The notes under the pieces were generated by a model. The model was not told where the DNA came from, ran no database searches, and was given only the letters and a program-made list of their open reading frames with translations. The translations under genes and the position numbers were made by a program. Positions 1-6,164 of a DNA stretch of 9,341 nucleotides are shown here, piece after piece. Each line of letters starts with the position of its first letter. Positions within the stretch are counted from its first letter, which is position 1. The stretch is from NCBI GenBank assembly GCA_019240375.1, contig JAFAYN010000258.1, forward strand, positions 1 to 9,341. The letters run 5' to 3'. This stretch comes from Gemmatimonadota bacterium. Lineage in GTDB: Bacteria; Gemmatimonadota; Gemmatimonadetes; Longimicrobiales; Longimicrobiaceae.

Positions 1-2432
1 ACGCGCGCCACCGTGGTGTTGACGGTGGCCTCGGTGGGGCCGTAGTGGTTCCAGATCGCCACGTCGGGGAACAGCTCCCGCGTGCGCCCCACCAGCTCGG
101 GCGAGAGCGCTTCGCCCCCCAGCAGCACGGCGCGCAGCCCCGCCGGCTTCGGCGCTTCCCCGGCGCGGATCGCCTCCACCATCGCGCCCCACAGCGAGGG
201 CACCCCGCCGAAGGAGACGCGCTCTTCGCCCGCCAGCGCTTCCAGCAGCGCGGCGGGGTCGGTGACCGTCTGCTCCGGGAGCACCCACACGCTCTCGCCG
301 CGCAGCAGCGGTGGGAAGAGCTGCCGCGCGTGCGCGTCGAAGCTCAGCCGACTCACTAGCGGCAGCGCGAAGCCTTCCTCCCCCAGCACCTGCTCGTCGA
401 AGAAGGCCAGGTAGTTGCTCAGGCCCCGGTGCTCCACGAGCACGCCCTTTGGCGTGCCGGTGCTCCCTGAGGTGTAGATGACGTAGGCCAGGGAGCGCGC
501 ATCCGCCCCGCTCTCGAAGGGCTCGGCGCACTCGGCGGCGATGGCATCCGCGTCCGTGTCCAGGCGCACCACGGCCCCGGCGAAGACGGGGAGGCGGTTG
601 GCGAGCGCGGCGTCGGTGACCAGGGCTCGGGCGCCGGCGTCGTCCAGCAGGAAGCGGAGGCGCTCGTCGGGGAGGCCGGGGTCCAGCGCCAGGTAGGCGG
701 CGCCCGCCCTGAGGATCCCCAGCACGGCGACGACGGCGTCCGCGCCGCGCTCCAGGAGGAGGCCGACGGGCTGGTCCGGGGCGACGCCGCGGGCGCGCAG
801 GTGGCGGGCGAGGCGGGTGGCGCGGCGCTCCAGCTCGGTGTAGCTCAGGCGCGCGTCGCCGGAGCGCACGGCCACGGCGTCGGGGGTGCGCTCCGCCTGC
901 TCGGAGATCCGCAGGTGCACGGGGCGCTCCGTGTCGTACGGGCTCTCCGTCGCGTTCCACTCCGCCAGCCGGGCGCGCTCCCCGTCCGCGAGCAGCGGCA
1001 GCTGCGACAGGCGCCGGTCGGGGTCCGCGGCCATCCCCTCCAGCAGCGCCCGCAGGTGCTCCGCCATCCGCTCTACGGTGGCGGCGTCGCGGATCCCCCG
1101 GCGGTATACCAGCGCCCCGCGCATCCCTTCCACGTCGTCCACCAGCTCCAGCTTGATGTCCACCTTGGCGGACTGCTCCTTCCCGGGGAGCGGCTCCATG
1201 CGGAGCCCGTCCGTGGCCTCCACCGGCGTGGTCCGCTCCTGGTTCTCGAGCGTGAACATCGCCTGGAAGAAGGGGGTGAGGTGGGGGCCGCGCTCCGGCT
1301 GCAGCGCCTCCACCAGCCGCTCGAAGGGGAGGTCCTGGTGCGACTCCGCCTCCAGGGTCGCCTCGCGCACCCGCCCCAGCAGCTCCCGGGCGGTCGGGTC
1401 GCCGGACAGGTCGGCCCGGATGACCAGGGTGTTCACGAAGCACCCGAAGATCCCTTCCAGCTCCGGGCGGGTGCGCCCGGCCACCGGCGTCCCCACGCTC
1501 ACGTCCTCCTGCCCCGAGTAGCGGGCCAGGAAGGCGTGCCACCCGGCGAGGAGCGTCATGAACGGGGTCGCCCCCTCCCGCCGCGCCAGCGCGTGCAGCG
1601 CCCGCGAGGCCGCGCCGGAGAGCCGCAGCGGCACGCTCCCCGCCTCCACCGGGAGCGCCGCCGAGGGGGGGTGGTCGGCGGGGAGGTCCAGGACCGGGGG
1701 AGCGCCCGCCAGCCGCTCGCGCCAGTAGGCGAGTTGCCGCTCCACCACCTCGCCCAGGTGCTCGCGCTGCCAGACGGCGTAGTCGGCGTACTGCAGCTCG
1801 GGCTCGGGGAGGGGCGACGGCTCGCCGTGGGCGAAGGCGGAGTACAGCTCCATCACCTCGCGCAGCAGCAGGTCGACCGACCACTGGTCGCTGACGATGT
1901 GGTGCAGGGTGAAGAGAAGCACCGTGTCCTCCTCGTCCAGCCGCACCCGCAGCGGGCGGATCAGCGGCCCGCGCTCCAGGTCGAACGGGTGCCACATCTC
2001 CGCCGCGGCCATCCGCGCCGCCACGCGCTCCCGCTCCGCCGACGGCAGCCCGGCCAGGTCCACCGTCGGGAGCCGGAAGGTCCCCGCGGGGCGGACCACC
2101 TGCACCGGGTCCCCGTCGGCCCCGGCGCCGAACACGGTGCGCAGCGCCTCGTGGCGGCGCACGGTCTCGCCCAGCGCCCGCTCCAGCGCGGGCGCGTCCA
2201 GCCCGCCGCGCAGGCGCAGCGACACCGGGACGTTGTAGACGGGGCTCCCCGGCTCCATCCGGTCCATGAACCAGAAGCGCTGCTGCGCGAACGAGAGCGG
2301 AGCCGGCCCCTCCCCCACGCGGCGGCGGAGCGCCGACGCGCCGGTGTCACGGGCCTTTTCCTGCAGCAGCTTCTGCAGGAGGAGCCGGCGCTCCGGCGAG
2401 AGCTTCGACAGGTGCTCCTGGAGTCCGCTCAT
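1..2432 (-). CDS. Non-ribosomal peptide synthetase, condensation + adenylation module (3' end outside window)
   Basis: This is the N-terminal 810 residues of an NRPS that activates an amino acid and joins it to an upstream donor. After a short helical N-terminus (about residues 1-30, rich in Leu, Glu and Lys, like many NRPS linker or docking tails) comes a full condensation domain. Its visible motifs are SFAQQRFWF (47-55), the active-site HHIVSDQW (177-184, catalytic His178) and a GCFVNTLV segment near 330-337. The adenylation domain starts near 500, with the nucleotide-binding loop YTSGSTGTPKG (653-663), the FDAHARQLF segment (698-706) and NHYGPTEATV (795-804). The frame is open at base 1, so the rest of the A domain, the carrier domain and any later modules lie outside. 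Tentative specificity positions are Asp, Ala and Arg (235/236/239), Leu and Gly (299/301), and His, Val and Asn (322/330/331); I do not assign a substrate. The start is the ATG at 2432-2430. No clear ribosome binding site precedes it, and an in-frame GTG 11 codons upstream is an alternative. The condensation motif has Gln where HHxxxDG enzymes have Gly. Confidence 0.95.
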   Translation of the reverse strand, partial: MSGLQEHLSKLSPERRLLLQKLLQEKARDTGASALRRRVGEGPAPLSFAQQRFWFMDRMEPGSPVYNVPVSLRLRGGLDAPALERALGETVRRHEALRTVFGAGADGDPVQVVRPAGTFRLPTVDLAGLPSAERERVAARMAAAEMWHPFDLERGPLIRPLRVRLDEEDTVLLFTLHHIVSDQWSVDLLLREVMELYSAFAHGEPSPLPEPELQYADYAVWQREHLGEVVERQLAYWRERLAGAPPVLDLPADHPPSAALPVEAGSVPLRLSGAASRALHALARREGATPFMTLLAGWHAFLARYSGQEDVSVGTPVAGRTRPELEGIFGCFVNTLVIRADLSGDPTARELLGRVREATLEAESHQDLPFERLVEALQPERGPHLTPFFQAMFTLENQERTTPVEATDGLRMEPLPGKEQSAKVDIKLELVDDVEGMRGALVYRRGIRDAATVERMAEHLRALLEGMAADPDRRLSQLPLLADGERARLAEWNATESPYDTERPVHLRISEQAERTPDAVAVRSGDARLSYTELERRATRLARHLRARGVAPDQPVGLLLERGADAVVAVLGILRAGAAYLALDPGLPDERLRFLLDDAGARALVTDAALANRLPVFAGAVVRLDTDADAIAAECAEPFESGADARSLAYVIYTSGSTGTPKGVLVEHRGLSNYLAFFDEQVLGEEGFALPLVSRLSFDAHARQLFPPLLRGESVWVLPEQTVTDPAALLEALAGEERVSFGGVPSLWGAMVEAIRAGEAPKPAGLRAVLLGGEALSPELVGRTRELFPDVAIWNHYGPTEATVNTTVAR

Positions 2433-2495
2433 CGGTCCGGGTCGCGACGGGGGGAAGGAGTGCACGGACGCGACGCCGCGACCCGTTCCCCGTCC

Positions 2496-2501
2496 GTTAT
2501 A
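2496..2501 (-). promoter_or_regulatory. Possible -10 element for the NRPS gene
   Basis: Read on the minus strand, TATAAC lies about 64 bp upstream of the NRPS start codon and matches five of six bases of the -10 consensus. At the expected spacing the -35 region reads roughly GCACGG, a poor match. This is therefore a weak candidate that might need an activator or might be chance. Confidence 0.25.
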
Positions 2502-2663
2502 CGGGCGGCGAGCGGGAGCCGTGCTTCGAAGAGCTCCGGGGTTTCAGACGAGCAGTCCGGATTCAGGCGGTACTTCAGGATCTCTCTACCCGGCCCTGGC
2601 GGATGGCTTCACCCCGTTGGGGTGCGATGGAGCTGCGACGCTGCAGGTGGCGGAAGCGCGGCA

Positions 2664-2689
2664 GGACGGTCCGCCGCCGGCGGCCGTCC
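2664..2689. repeat. Inverted repeat / hairpin in the intergenic region
   Basis: The arms are GGACGG-T-CCGCC and GGCGG-CCGTCC around a 3-nt GCC loop, giving 11 base pairs with one bulged T. No T-run follows in either direction, so it is not a convincing terminator. In DNA this GC-rich, such hairpins can arise by chance. Confidence 0.35.
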
Positions 2690-2941
2690 TGAGTACAGGC
2701 GTGTCCCGACAGGAGCGGATCGCCGCCACACGTCCGGGTGCAGCCTGTCGCGATTCATGCGGGAGGGGCGCGAAGCACCCCGGCGTCGTCCGGGCCCGGG
2801 AGCGAGCAGAGCCGCCCCACCAGGCTCCTACCTGACGCCTTTTGCGCGCCGGGGAGTAAACTACGCAACCGCTGTCGGTTTTGGAACCCCTTCGGGTGCC
2901 CGGAAGCGCCCCGGGGTCGGCTGGGACCCTCGTTGTAGAGG

Positions 2942-2970
2942 TTGACAACGCCGCACGACATAATTAACGT
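2942..2970 (+). promoter_or_regulatory. Predicted promoter upstream of the haloperoxidase gene
   Basis: A perfect -35 TTGACA (2942-2947), a 17-bp spacer and TAACGT (2965-2970) form a primary-sigma-type promoter with a predicted start near 2977. It sits at the edge of an AT-rich island (about 2959-2990) that stands out sharply from its GC-rich surroundings. The same layout (TTGACA, 17 bp, TAnCGT) recurs at 5634-5662 before the next transcription unit, which strengthens both calls. Confidence 0.6.
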
Positions 2971-3003
2971 ATATTACAATCAAATCACAGACAGGAGCGG
3001 CTG

Positions 3004-3050
3004 AAAGGCCCCGGTCCGGCGCACGCCCGGACGCGGGGCTTTCTATTTCC
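3004..3050 (+). terminator. Terminator-like hairpin in the haloperoxidase leader
   Basis: The sequence folds into a stem of about 15 base pairs: AAAG, CCCCG, G and TCCGG pair with CCGGA, C, CGGGG and CTTT, leaving single-base bulges at 3008 and 3033 and a loop near 3020-3026. A pyrimidine/T-rich tail (TTTCTATTTCC) follows. It looks like an intrinsic terminator but starts only about 30 bp after the predicted transcription start and ends well before the haloperoxidase start codon. It could be an attenuator, the end of a small RNA of about 70 nt, or a stabilising 5' structure. Confidence 0.55.
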
Positions 3051-3095
3051 CTCCGCCGCAGCACCCTACCTCCGATACCCGGCCCCTGGAGGCCA

Positions 3096-3116
3096 CCCCG
3101 GGCACAGCGCCCTGGG
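3096..3116 (+). other. Second leader hairpin
   Basis: CCC-C-GGGC pairs with GCCC-T-GGG around a 5-nt loop, giving seven base pairs with one internal C/T mismatch. It lies between the terminator-like hairpin and the ribosome binding site and could be part of a folded 5' leader. Chance formation is possible at this GC content. Confidence 0.3.
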
Positions 3117-3138
3117 AGCATGTCACGCAGCCGTACGC

Positions 3139-3155
3139 GCCGCGGGTCCCGCGGC
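3139..3155 (+). other. Third leader hairpin, just upstream of the ribosome binding site
   Basis: A perfect 7-bp stem (GCCGCGG / CCGCGGC) surrounds a GTC loop. It ends 15 bases before the AGGAGG site of the haloperoxidase gene, so it could affect ribosome access, although it does not include the site itself. Confidence 0.35.
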
Positions 3156-3170
3156 ACCCATCCAACCTCC

Positions 3171-3176
3171 AGGAGG
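3171..3176 (+). promoter_or_regulatory. Ribosome binding site AGGAGG of the haloperoxidase gene
   Basis: A perfect AGGAGG lies five bases before the ATG at 3182 and fixes that codon as the start. Confidence 0.85.
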
Positions 3177-3181
3177 ACAGC

Positions 3182-5461
3182 ATGGCAAAGGCAAGCACGC
3201 TCGTCGACAACTTCAACGACGACACCATCGACCCGGGGAAGTGGATCCCCTACGGGGGCCCGATCCGCGAGACCAACGGCCGGATCGAGATCCGCCCCAC
3301 CAGCGGAGCGGTGGGAACCTACGGGCTGCTCTCCAGCTCCGGGTACGACCTGCTCGACTCGCACTTCAGCGTGGAGGTGGTGAGGGCGCTCCGGACGACG
3401 CCGGGGACCGAGATCCTGGTCCGCGCCCGGGGGAGCGATCCCAGCTACTCCGCCTTCTTCAGGATCGCGGACGGGATACTCGTCTGCGGCCAGACGGTGC
3501 CGTGGGGGACCCCGCCCCCCGTGTCGGTGCCGTACGATCCGCAGCTCCACCGCTGGCTGCGGCTGCGCAGCACCGGCGGCGTCAACAGGTACCTCGAATG
3601 GGAGGTCTCGGCCGACGGGTGCGCGTGGGAAACGGTCCTGCACGACTACGACTACCTGTACTACTACGCGAGCTCGGTGCTGCTGGAGCTGAGCGCCCTG
3701 GTGACCCAGCCCGTCGCCTCGCCGGGGGTGGCCGTCTTCGACAACGTGAACACCCCCGAGGCCCGCCGCGCCCGCCGCGTGGAGGAGCGGCGCCTGTCCG
3801 CCCGCGACGTCCGGGTGGCGGCGGCGGAGCTGGAGGCGAAGCTGCGTGCCGAGGAGCACGCCAACAACGACGACGAGGCCAGCTACCCCGGCTACTCGTT
3901 CATCGGCAACTTCTCCAAGAGCCTGGTGCACGACGCGCTGGGCGATCCCGACCCCGTCTCGTACGGGACGCTGCTGCGCGCCCTGGAAAGCCGTGACCCG
4001 CACGACTTCGAGGAGATCCGGCTCGCCTCGCCCACCGCGCTCAAGCTGACCAACCCGCAGTCCGGGCTCGCCTTCGACCTGGAGGGACCGGACGCGCAGG
4101 CGCTCACCCAGCCCCCGGCGCCGCGCTTCGACAGCGACGTGGCGGCGCACGAGGCCGGCGAGCTGTACTGGATGGCCGTGGCGCGCGACGTCCCCTTCAT
4201 CTCCTACGGCTGGGACGGCACCATCGCGACGGCGATCAACTCGCTCAACTCCGAGTTCCCGCAGTTCGGCGGCACGGTGCCGGTGACCGTGCAGAACGTC
4301 TTCCGCGGGATCTACCCGGGCGAGCAGGTGGGGCCCTACGTCTCCCAGTTCCTCCTCAAGGGGAACGTGGACCCGCGCAAGCCCGCCGGGCAGGGGGGCC
4401 AGGCTGTCGACGGCTTCATCTCGTACGGCTCGCGCACCATCGACCAGCGCCTCTTCCCCGCCGTGCCGGGGGTGGACTACCTGATCGACTTCCCCTGGTG
4501 GCTGCAAGCGCAGAACGGGATGGACAAGCGGGGGATGGACTCCTTCGACACCACCCGACGCTTCATCCACACCCTGCGCGACGGGACCACCTTCGTGCAC
4601 TTCGACCAGGTGCTGGACGCCTACTACAACGCGGCGTGGATCCTGATGTCGGAGCCGATGAGCGACCAGCTCTACTCGGCCACAGGGCGCCCCCAGATCG
4701 ACCTGGAGTTCCCCAAGAACCAGGGGAACCCCTACGATCCGCCGGGCACGGCGATGGACAGCCGCACGCAGGTGGGGTTCGCCACCTTCGGCCCGACGCA
4801 CCTCCTCCAGGTGCTCGGCGAGGTGCTGGGACGCGCGCTGCGGGCGGTGTGGTTCCAGAAGTGGTTCGTGCACCGGCGGCTGCGCCCCGAGGAGTACGGC
4901 GGGCGCGTGCACAACCACCTGACCGGCGCGCGCACCTACCCGCTCCACTCCAGCATCCTCAAGTCGCTCGAGGGCGGCGGGCTGGCCCCGTACTTCGGCC
5001 AGGGAGGGGAGCGGTTCCCGTACTCGTATCTCCTCCCGCAGGCGTACCCGGAGGGGGCGCCCACGCACCCGGCGTACGGAGCCGGGCACGCCACCGGCTC
5101 CGGCGCCCTGGTCACCATCCTCAAGGCGTTCTTCGACGAGACCACCCCCATCGAGAACCCGGTGGTCCCCAGTATGGACGGCACGGCGCTCCTCGCCTAC
5201 ACCGACTGGGACGCGGGCGCGATGACTGTGGGCGGCGAGTTGAACAAGCTGGCCGGGAACATCGCCCTGTTCCGCAACGCCGCCGGCGTGCACTGGCGCT
5301 CGGACTACACCGAGTCGCTCCCGCTGGGCGAGGCGATCGCCATCGGGCTGCTCCAGGAGATGAGCCTGGGCTTCAACGAGGACGACGCCTACTTCCAGTT
5401 GACCAAGTTCGACGGCCAGACGATCCGCATCTTCGACGGCAAGGTGGTGGCGGTGGCATAG
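3182..5461 (+). CDS. Vanadium-dependent haloperoxidase (algal bromoperoxidase type) with N-terminal beta-sandwich domain
   Basis: The 759-residue protein is predicted to use vanadate and H2O2 to oxidise halide to a hypohalous species. Residues of about 225-755 follow the red-algal (Corallina-type) bromoperoxidase fold, including segments like FIGNFSKSL, a DLEGPDA segment, GELYWMAVARDVPF and GELNKLAGNIALFR. The vanadate pocket is readable: Lys560 and Arg568 in KWFVHRRLR (the family's spacing of eight), His629 in HPAYGAGHAT with Gly635 and His636, then Arg698 and His704 (RNAAGVH, family spacing of six). The pocket Ser before Gly-His is Ala634 here. Residues of about 7-190 form an extra beta-rich domain resembling a concanavalin-like/LamG jelly roll, not part of the algal enzyme as I know it. 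A charged, probably helical linker (about 194-222) joins the two. There is no signal peptide, so it appears cytoplasmic or is exported by another route. The gene has its own promoter and terminator and is divergent from the NRPS. Family assignment is firm; halide choice (Cl, Br or I) cannot be read from the sequence. Confidence 0.93.
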   Translation: MAKASTLVDNFNDDTIDPGKWIPYGGPIRETNGRIEIRPTSGAVGTYGLLSSSGYDLLDSHFSVEVVRALRTTPGTEILVRARGSDPSYSAFFRIADGILVCGQTVPWGTPPPVSVPYDPQLHRWLRLRSTGGVNRYLEWEVSADGCAWETVLHDYDYLYYYASSVLLELSALVTQPVASPGVAVFDNVNTPEARRARRVEERRLSARDVRVAAAELEAKLRAEEHANNDDEASYPGYSFIGNFSKSLVHDALGDPDPVSYGTLLRALESRDPHDFEEIRLASPTALKLTNPQSGLAFDLEGPDAQALTQPPAPRFDSDVAAHEAGELYWMAVARDVPFISYGWDGTIATAINSLNSEFPQFGGTVPVTVQNVFRGIYPGEQVGPYVSQFLLKGNVDPRKPAGQGGQAVDGFISYGSRTIDQRLFPAVPGVDYLIDFPWWLQAQNGMDKRGMDSFDTTRRFIHTLRDGTTFVHFDQVLDAYYNAAWILMSEPMSDQLYSATGRPQIDLEFPKNQGNPYDPPGTAMDSRTQVGFATFGPTHLLQVLGEVLGRALRAVWFQKWFVHRRLRPEEYGGRVHNHLTGARTYPLHSSILKSLEGGGLAPYFGQGGERFPYSYLLPQAYPEGAPTHPAYGAGHATGSGALVTILKAFFDETTPIENPVVPSMDGTALLAYTDWDAGAMTVGGELNKLAGNIALFRNAAGVHWRSDYTESLPLGEAIAIGLLQEMSLGFNEDDAYFQLTKFDGQTIRIFDGKVVAVA

Positions 5462-5485
5462 CCCTCACCGGCGAAGAAAGCAGGA

Positions 5486-5526
5486 CGCGCCCCGGGGAGA
5501 CCGACTCCCCGGGGCGCGACGTTTTC
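5486..5526 (+). terminator. Intrinsic terminator of the haloperoxidase gene
   Basis: A perfect 14-bp stem (CGCGCCCCGGGGAG at 5486-5499 with its complement at 5505-5518) closes a 5-nt ACCGA loop and is followed by ACGTTTTC. It lies 24 bases after the haloperoxidase stop codon and separates that gene from the downstream unit. Confidence 0.85.
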
Positions 5527-5633
5527 GGGCCGCTCTCCATGCGTTTCCCCGTAAACGCTGAGCACGCACCGGACCAGGGGATCCGCCCGAAAAACACGCT
5601 CCCGCAACGATCCTGCAACGACGCAGATTTATG

Positions 5634-5662
5634 TTGACACGGCTTCTGTTCCGGACTACCGT
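5634..5662 (+). promoter_or_regulatory. Predicted promoter of the downstream gene set
   Basis: TTGACA (5634-5639), a 17-bp spacer and TACCGT (5657-5662) lie about 48 bp before the next start codon, right after a terminator. The layout is the same as the promoter at 2942-2970. The -10 hexamer is a weak match to TATAAT, but the shared TAnCGT form suggests this is how the host's promoters look. Confidence 0.55.
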
Positions 5663-5696
5663 GCGAACGGTTCACGCCATCCCGTACACACCCCCC

Positions 5697-5701
5697 AGGA
5701 G
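5697..5701 (+). promoter_or_regulatory. Ribosome binding site AGGAG of the 133-residue gene
   Basis: AGGAG lies eight bases upstream of the ATG at 5710 and supports that start. Confidence 0.75.
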
Positions 5702-5709
5702 CCCCCAGC

Positions 5710-6111
5710 ATGAGCGACGCCAAGAGCAAGAAGTCGATCACCAGCCACGCGACCTCCGCGGCAGGGATCTTCGAAGCCGGGCAGTCCACCAACACCCCCC
5801 TCACCCCCAACAGCAACGCCGTCGCCAGCGCCTCCGGCGACTCCAACGACGACACCACGGTGGCCTTCCAGTACAACAACATCACCACCTACTGGAGCCC
5901 CACCGTCTCGTCGGCGACCACGGACGTGTCGCTGGGCGCGAACCGCGGCAACGGCGTGGTGACCTTCGTGAAGGGGCTGACGGTGTCCTACCTGGCACAG
6001 GCGGCCGGCATGTACACCGTCGTGGTGAGCGGGACCATCGTCGACTCCGGGAGCGAGTACACCCTGACGGGCCGCTCGCTCGGCTCCTTCCCCCAGAAGG
6101 GCCCCAAGTAG
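5710..6111 (+). CDS. Small hypothetical protein (133 aa), first gene of the downstream set
   Basis: I do not recognise the family. The first half (about residues 1-50) is low in hydrophobics and rich in Ser, Thr, Asn, Ala and Asp, and is probably disordered. The second half alternates Val/Thr/Ser/Gly with aromatic residues (from about residue 51, AFQYNNITTYW onward) and looks like a compact beta-sheet domain. It ends in a short basic tail (FPQKGPK). There is no signal peptide, no membrane segment and no Cys. It has its own promoter and a good ribosome binding site and is followed after 28 bp by the next gene. Being small, promoter-proximal and beta-rich, it could be a structural or carrier-type partner of the large protein downstream, but that is only inference. 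Coding status is supported by the promoter, the ribosome binding site and the G/C-rich third positions. Confidence 0.75.
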   Translation: MSDAKSKKSITSHATSAAGIFEAGQSTNTPLTPNSNAVASASGDSNDDTTVAFQYNNITTYWSPTVSSATTDVSLGANRGNGVVTFVKGLTVSYLAQAAGMYTVVVSGTIVDSGSEYTLTGRSLGSFPQKGPK

Positions 6112-6122
6112 TCCGCGGTACA

Positions 6123-6164
6123 CGGACCCCCGCGGCAGGGTGCTGCGGGGAACCCGCGGGTCCG
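6123..6164 (+). other. Two-part hairpin at the junction between the 133-aa gene and the exported protein gene
   Basis: An inner 8-bp stem (CCGCGGCA at 6130-6137 with TGCTGCGG at 6141-6148, one G-T pair, GGG loop) is nested in an outer 7-bp stem (CGGACCC at 6123-6129 with GGGTCCG at 6158-6164). There is no T-tract, so it is not a standard terminator. It overlaps the GTG proposed as the next gene's start, so it could limit that gene's translation or argue for another start. Confidence 0.4.

Larger units (their letters stand above)
2433..2941. other. GC-rich intergenic region without a recognisable gene
   Basis: This stretch of about 500 bp separates the divergent NRPS and haloperoxidase genes. 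Several frames are open on both strands, but their translations are Arg/Pro/Gly/Ala/Ser-rich, lack ribosome binding sites and resemble no family I know, so I call no gene. It contains two small hairpins: CACCCC-GTT-GGGGTG at 2610-2624, and a stem of 11 base pairs with one bulged T at 2664-2689 (arms GGACGGTCCGCC and GGCGGCCGTCC). Neither is followed by a T-tract on either strand. It may hold NRPS regulatory sequence or be decayed DNA; nothing more can be supported. Confidence 0.5.

Noticed and set aside
2610..2624. CACCCC-GTT-GGGGTG hairpin as a terminator
   Set aside because: The stem is only 6 bp and no T-tract follows; it is likely by chance in GC-rich DNA.
801..2945. Long plus-strand open frame antisense to the NRPS gene
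   Set aside because: Its translation is Arg/Gly/His/Pro-rich low complexity, while the minus strand encodes unmistakable condensation and adenylation motifs. Long antisense frames are expected in GC-rich genes.
2586..2948. Possible small minus-strand gene in the intergenic region
   Set aside because: It has no ribosome binding site, low-complexity Arg/Ser/Pro/Ala composition and no recognisable domain, and it overlaps the predicted haloperoxidase promoter.
3120..3383. Short plus-strand frame starting at the ATG at 3120, overlapping the haloperoxidase start
   Set aside because: It is Arg/Ser/Thr-rich, in a different frame and without a ribosome binding site; the AGGAGG at 3171-3176 serves the ATG at 3182.
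2861..5293. Long minus-strand open frame antisense to the haloperoxidase (about 810 residues)
   Set aside because: It is low complexity with no family motifs, and the plus strand carries all vanadate-pocket residues with correct spacing.
4498..5637. Plus-strand open frame overlapping the haloperoxidase in another frame
   Set aside because: It has Arg/Pro/Gly-rich shadow composition, reads through the terminator hairpin and has no ribosome binding site.
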